The notes beneath the pieces were generated by a model, which had not been told where the DNA came from, did not search any database, and saw only the letters and a list, made by a program, of their open reading frames with translations. The position numbers and the translations under genes were made by a program. A DNA stretch of 8,941 bases from Burkholderiaceae bacterium (GTDB lineage Bacteria; Pseudomonadota; Gammaproteobacteria; Burkholderiales; Burkholderiaceae_C), in contig JAGOBT010000099.1 of assembly GCA_017999135.1 (NCBI GenBank), forward strand, positions 1 to 8,941, written 5' to 3'. Below are positions 6,534-8,941 of this stretch, one piece after another. How positions within the stretch are numbered: the first letter of the stretch is position 1; every line of letters starts with the position of its first letter.

Positions 6534-7376
6534 GTGCTGGTGCGTCGGTCGGTCGCCGCCTGGATCGACGACGACGCGGCCAGCAAGGGCGCGGCGCTGG
6601 CCTACTACACGCTGTTCTCGCTGGCGCCGCTGCTGCTGATCGTGACGGCGGTGGCCGGCCTGGTGTTCGGCGCCGAGGCCGCGCGTGGCGAGATCTTCGG
6701 CCAGTTGCAAGGCCTGGTCGGCGCCCCCGGCGCCGCGGCCGTGCAGAGCCTGCTGGAAACCGTGAACCGCCCCGCCGGCGGTTGGGCCGCCACCGCGCTG
6801 GGCCTGGTGCTGATGCTGCTGGGCGCCACCACCGTGTTCGCCGAGCTGCAGAACACGCTGGACCGCATCTGGCGTGCGCCCGCCCGCCCCGCCGGCGGGC
6901 TGTGGCTGCTGCTGCGCGCCCGGGTGCTGTCGTTCGGCCTGATCCTGGGGCTGGGCTTCCTGCTGATGGTGTCGCTGGTGGCCAGTGCGGCGCTGGCCGG
7001 CCTGCAGCGCTGGTGGGCACCGCAGTTCCAGGGCTGGGCCCTGGTGCTGGCGGTGCTGGACCCGGCCAGCAGCTTCGCCCTGGTCACCCTGGTCTTCGCG
7101 CTGATCTACAAGCTGATGCCGCGGGTGCGCATCCCGTGGTCGGACGTGTGGGTGGGCGCGCTGGTCACGGCCGGGCTGTTTGCCGTGGGCCGGCACCTGC
7201 TGGGCGCGTACCTCGGGCTGGCGGCCGTCAGCGCCGGCTTCGGGGCGGCCGGCTCGCTGGTGGTGGTGCTGGTGTGGGTGTACTACTCGGCGCAGATCTT
7301 CCTGCTGGGTGCCGAGTTCACCTGGGTGTATGCCCATGTGCTGGGCTCGCGCCGGCCGCAGCCGGCGCCGGGTTGA
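6534..7376 (+). CDS. YihY/virulence factor BrkB family inner-membrane protein
   Basis: A polytopic membrane protein of about 280 residues with six predicted hydrophobic segments, near residues 24-44, 84-104, 131-155, 167-192, 205-225 and 236-261. Family marks are GAALAYYTLFSLAPLLLIV near the N-terminus, ELQNTLDRIWRAP after the second helix, YKLMPRVRIPWSDVWVGAL, and YYSAQIFLLGAEFTWVYA in the last helix. The family was once called ribonuclease BN by mistake; BrkB was linked to serum resistance in Bordetella, and transport or envelope roles are suggested but not settled. The start is uncertain. GTG at 6534 (or 6540) is the nearest usual start codon upstream of the conserved domain but has no good Shine-Dalgarno. 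In-frame ATGs at 6369 and 6405 overlap the CsbD gene and add non-conserved sequence. A CTG at 6489 would be unusual. Its TGA directly abuts the convergent DUF3309 stop. Confidence 0.85.
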   Translation: MLVRRSVAAWIDDDAASKGAALAYYTLFSLAPLLLIVTAVAGLVFGAEAARGEIFGQLQGLVGAPGAAAVQSLLETVNRPAGGWAATALGLVLMLLGATTVFAELQNTLDRIWRAPARPAGGLWLLLRARVLSFGLILGLGFLLMVSLVASAALAGLQRWWAPQFQGWALVLAVLDPASSFALVTLVFALIYKLMPRVRIPWSDVWVGALVTAGLFAVGRHLLGAYLGLAAVSAGFGAAGSLVVVLVWVYYSAQIFLLGAEFTWVYAHVLGSRRPQPAPG

Positions 7377-7535
7377 TCAGATCCGCCCCATCAGCAACAG
7401 CACCACCAGCACCACCAGCACCAGGCCGATGCCACCGCTGGGGCCGTCACCCCAGTTGCGGCTGTGTGGCCACGATGGAATGGCGCCGATCGGCAACAGC
7501 ACCAGCACGATCAACAGGATGGTTCCCAGGCCCAT
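7377..7535 (-). CDS. DUF3309-family small membrane protein
   Basis: A 52-residue protein with two hydrophobic segments (about 3-20 and 35-50) separated by the conserved hydrophilic loop PSWPHSRNWGDGPSGG, which with MGLGTILLIVLVLL and the end GRI is typical of DUF3309. The family is widespread in proteobacteria and of unknown function; it often occurs beside small stress proteins such as CsbD. The ATG at 7535-7533 has a strong GAGGAG 5 nt upstream. The open frame continues far upstream, but only this segment has family similarity. It is convergent with the YihY/BrkB gene without any spacer: the two stop codons form the palindrome TGATCA (7374-7379). Confidence 0.85.
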   Translation of the reverse strand: MGLGTILLIVLVLLPIGAIPSWPHSRNWGDGPSGGIGLVLVVLVVLLLMGRI

Positions 7536-7734
7536 GGCCGTCTCCTCGGCGCGAGGGCGCCAGTGGTGTCCATGGTGGCCCGCCCCGCGGCGGCCGTCGG
7601 TGCGTTGTCGCACCATGGGGCCGGGCACGGTGGCCGGCGGGCCAGCGTGTCTGCCACCTGCCGGCCACAATGGCCAGTCCTGCGCCGCAGTCCATGGGCG
7701 CCCGCAGGCTGCCAACCCGTTCCGGAGAGTCCGC
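7536..7734. other. Divergent intergenic region without a gene
   Basis: This 199-bp stretch separates the divergent DUF3309 and Mrr-like genes and must hold both promoters. CACAAT at 7666-7671 is a possible plus-strand -10 within the inverted repeat GGCCA-CAA-TGGCC (7664-7676). CCATGGTG (7570-7577) and CACCATGG (7611-7618) form another inverted repeat, but CCATGG is itself a palindrome, so this is weak. No convincing -35 is seen. Confidence 0.5.
7724..7729 (+). promoter_or_regulatory. Ribosome binding site deciding the TTG start of the Mrr-like gene
   Basis: GGAGAG lies 5 nt before TTG (7735-7737). It is well placed for the TTG but 17 nt from the in-frame ATG at 7747, which has no site of its own. 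Confidence 0.65.
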
Positions 7735-8355
7735 TTGCCGTTCAAGATGCCACCCAACTCGTTGTTTGCCGTGCTGCTGCGCTCGCCCTGGTGGGTGAGC
7801 CTGCTGATTGCGGCGGTGCTGGGGCTGGTGGCCGCAGCGCTGTTGCCGGAGGCCTTCCGCGTGGTGGGTGCGCTGTCGGGCTTTCCGTTCATCGTGATCG
7901 CGGCCATGGCGGCGCAGCGCCAGTGGCGGCTGCCCAGTGCAGCCCGGGTGCAGCAGACGCAGGCAGCGGTCAGCAGCCTGGGCTGGCCGGCATTCCAGGC
8001 GCTGCTGGAAGACGCCTTTCGCCGCAGCGGGTTCGATGTGCTGCCGGCCGGCGGTGGTGATGCGGTCGACCTGGTGCTGCAGCGCGGGGGCCGGCGCACC
8101 CTGGTGAGCGCACGGCGCTGGAAGTCAGCCCGCCTGGGCGTGGAACCGCTGCGGGCCCTGCAGGCGGCCCGGCAGGCTGACGACACCCAGGCCGACGCGC
8201 CCAAGGCGGTGTGCATCTGTCTGGGTGGCGCCAGCGAGAACGCCGCAGCCTACGCACGCGAGCATGGCATCACGCTGTGGCAGGCGGCTGATCTGGCGCT
8301 GGCCCTGCGCGGCATGCCCTTGCCGGGCAGCGCGCCTGCCAAACCGGCGCGGTAG
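7735..8355 (+). CDS. Membrane-anchored Mrr-like restriction endonuclease-fold protein, catalytic site altered
   Basis: A 206-residue protein with two N-terminal transmembrane helices (about 19-38 and 43-60) and a cytoplasmic domain resembling Mrr_cat (PD-(D/E)xK fold). Seen: FQALLEDAFRRSGFDVLPAG (88-107), GGDAVDLVLQRGGRRTLVSA (107-126), ARRWK and GVEPLRALQAA, then a Rossmann-like end with AAAYAREHGITLWQAADLAL. In active Mrr enzymes the strand after the acidic residue reads Q-x-K (as in VQCKRW). Here it is S125-A126-R127, so glutamine and the catalytic lysine are both replaced while D112 of VDL remains. The protein is probably not an active nuclease of the usual type, and might bind DNA or act structurally at the membrane. 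The TTG at 7735 is chosen for its GGAGAG site and the PFKM start; ATG 7747 is the alternative. No methyltransferase gene is nearby. Confidence 0.75.
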   Translation: MPFKMPPNSLFAVLLRSPWWVSLLIAAVLGLVAAALLPEAFRVVGALSGFPFIVIAAMAAQRQWRLPSAARVQQTQAAVSSLGWPAFQALLEDAFRRSGFDVLPAGGGDAVDLVLQRGGRRTLVSARRWKSARLGVEPLRALQAARQADDTQADAPKAVCICLGGASENAAAYAREHGITLWQAADLALALRGMPLPGSAPAKPAR

Positions 8356-8369
8356 CGGCGGTCAGCCGC
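8355..8369. terminator. Small hairpin at the convergent Mrr-like / lipoprotein junction
   Basis: GCGGC (8355-8359), loop GGTCA, GCCGC (8365-8369) forms a perfect 5-bp stem across the two stop codons. No T-tract follows on either strand, so a terminator role is only suggested by position. Confidence 0.25.
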
Positions 8370-8880
8370 GCGTGCCGGGCAGGGGGCGCGGCAGCGGGGC
8401 GTCGTACCCCTGCGGTGCATAGGCCGGCGCCCGCGAGATGCGCACCTTGCCGCCGGTGGTCACCAGGATCACCGCGTCGCCCGGGGCGAAGCTCTCGGCG
8501 CCCCTGGCCTGCACGATGGCCCGGCGCTCGCCATTGCGCAGCTGCACCATGATCTCCAGCGATTCCTCCCGCGTGGCATTGCGCTCGATGGCATTGCCGA
8601 TCACCGCGCCGGCCACGGCGCCCAGCACGCCGCCGACGATGGCGTCACGCCGACCGCCGATCGACGAGCCGGCCACCGCGCCCACCACGCCACCGGCCAC
8701 GCCGCCGGCACCGTTCTGGCTGCCGTCCACGGTGACGGGGCGCACGGCCAGCACGGTGGCGTCCAGCACGGTGGACATGCGCTGCGTGTCATGGCGGCTG
8801 ATCACGTCGGGACTGCTGGTGGCGCAGCCGGCCAGGGCCAGCACGGCCGCCAGGGCCAGGGCAGAGGTGGAACGGAACAT
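8362..8880 (-). CDS. Glycine-zipper outer-membrane lipoprotein (SlyB/Pcp-like)
   Basis: A 172-residue lipoprotein. Residues 1-19 are a signal peptide (MFRSTSALALAAVLALAGC) ending in the lipobox LAGC with C19. The next residue is alanine rather than aspartate, which favours outer-membrane sorting. Residues 57-97 form a glycine-zipper two-helix region (GAGGVAGGVVGAVAG and AIVGGVLGAVAGAVIGNAIE). A small beta domain follows (EIMVQLRNGERRAIVQ, GDAVILVTTGGKVRISR), as in SlyB/Pcp proteins. SlyB-type lipoproteins support outer-membrane integrity and are often envelope-stress induced. The start ATG at 8880-8878 has AAGGA 6 nt upstream; an in-frame ATG at 8919 would put 13 charged residues before the signal peptide and is rejected. 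The proline-rich tail (APLPRPLPGTRG) is not family-conserved. It is convergent with the Mrr-like gene, 6 bp apart. Confidence 0.9.
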   Translation of the reverse strand: MFRSTSALALAAVLALAGCATSSPDVISRHDTQRMSTVLDATVLAVRPVTVDGSQNGAGGVAGGVVGAVAGSSIGGRRDAIVGGVLGAVAGAVIGNAIERNATREESLEIMVQLRNGERRAIVQARGAESFAPGDAVILVTTGGKVRISRAPAYAPQGYDAPLPRPLPGTRG

Positions 8881-8941
8881 GGGGGATCCTTCGGTGTGTG
8901 TGGGATCACAACGGCGCATGCGCAGGCGGCGTTGACCCAGC
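8881..8941. other. Upstream region of the lipoprotein gene, to the window edge
   Basis: It contains the lipoprotein Shine-Dalgarno (AAGGA on the minus strand, 8891-8887), a short GTGTGTGTG tract (8894-8902) and a perfect 10-bp palindrome GCGCATGCGC (8914-8923). No convincing -10/-35 pair is visible before the window ends. Confidence 0.4.

Noticed and set aside
6471..7337. Minus-strand open frame of 288 codons opposite the YihY/BrkB gene
   Set aside because: Very high Gln/Gly/His content typical of antisense to a Leu/Ala-rich membrane protein; no motif.
7536..7734. Inverted CCATGGTG / CACCATGG pair as an operator
   Set aside because: Much of the symmetry comes from CCATGG being a palindrome; arms do not extend and the spacing (33 bp) is not typical of an operator.
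1..8941. CRISPR array, insertion sequence, prophage or toxin-antitoxin signature
   Set aside because: No regularly spaced direct repeats, terminal inverted repeats, transposase or integrase motifs were found; the tRNA 3' end is not repeated elsewhere in the window, so there is no sign of an attachment-site duplication.

Overview
The window is a high-GC (roughly 70%) chromosomal segment from a betaproteobacterium. The order nadK-recN-rapZ-LON-like on one strand, divergent from hrcA, plus the protein sequences and strong G/C third-position bias, point to Burkholderiales (Comamonadaceae or a Leptothrix/Rubrivivax-type relative). No mobile element, CRISPR array or phage gene is visible, and it reads as core genome with a short stress/envelope accessory stretch at the right.

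Layout. The left edge holds the C-terminal part of mutY (plus strand). Convergent to it is a tight minus-strand cluster transcribed right to left: nadK (NAD kinase), a 120-bp gap with a G-rich multi-hairpin element, recN (DNA repair SMC-like ATPase), rapZ (overlapping recN by ATGA) and a stand-alone LON substrate-binding-domain gene 8 bp further on. nadK is divergent from hrcA (heat-shock repressor) across a 106-bp promoter region. hrcA is followed by a CAT-anticodon tRNA gene with a probable terminator.

The right part holds a CsbD/YjbJ-type small stress protein, a YihY/BrkB six-helix membrane protein, a convergent 52-residue DUF3309 membrane peptide, a membrane-anchored Mrr-like protein starting at TTG, and a convergent glycine-zipper outer-membrane lipoprotein at the right edge.

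Themes. The left half combines genome maintenance (MutY, RecN), NADP supply (NadK), a nucleotide-binding regulator (RapZ) and heat-shock control (HrcA). The right half consists of small stress and envelope proteins, linked only by proximity. I see no clearly new multi-gene system. The points most worth a second look are the Mrr-like protein whose usual catalytic Q-x-K reads S-A-R, the G-rich hairpin element with a 9-G run against the nadK stop, a RapZ without the basic tail known from E. coli, and the tRNA(CAT), which looks more like lysidine-modified tRNA-Ile2 than elongator Met. Coordinates and starts were worked out by eye. Family names come from recognised motifs, not database searches.
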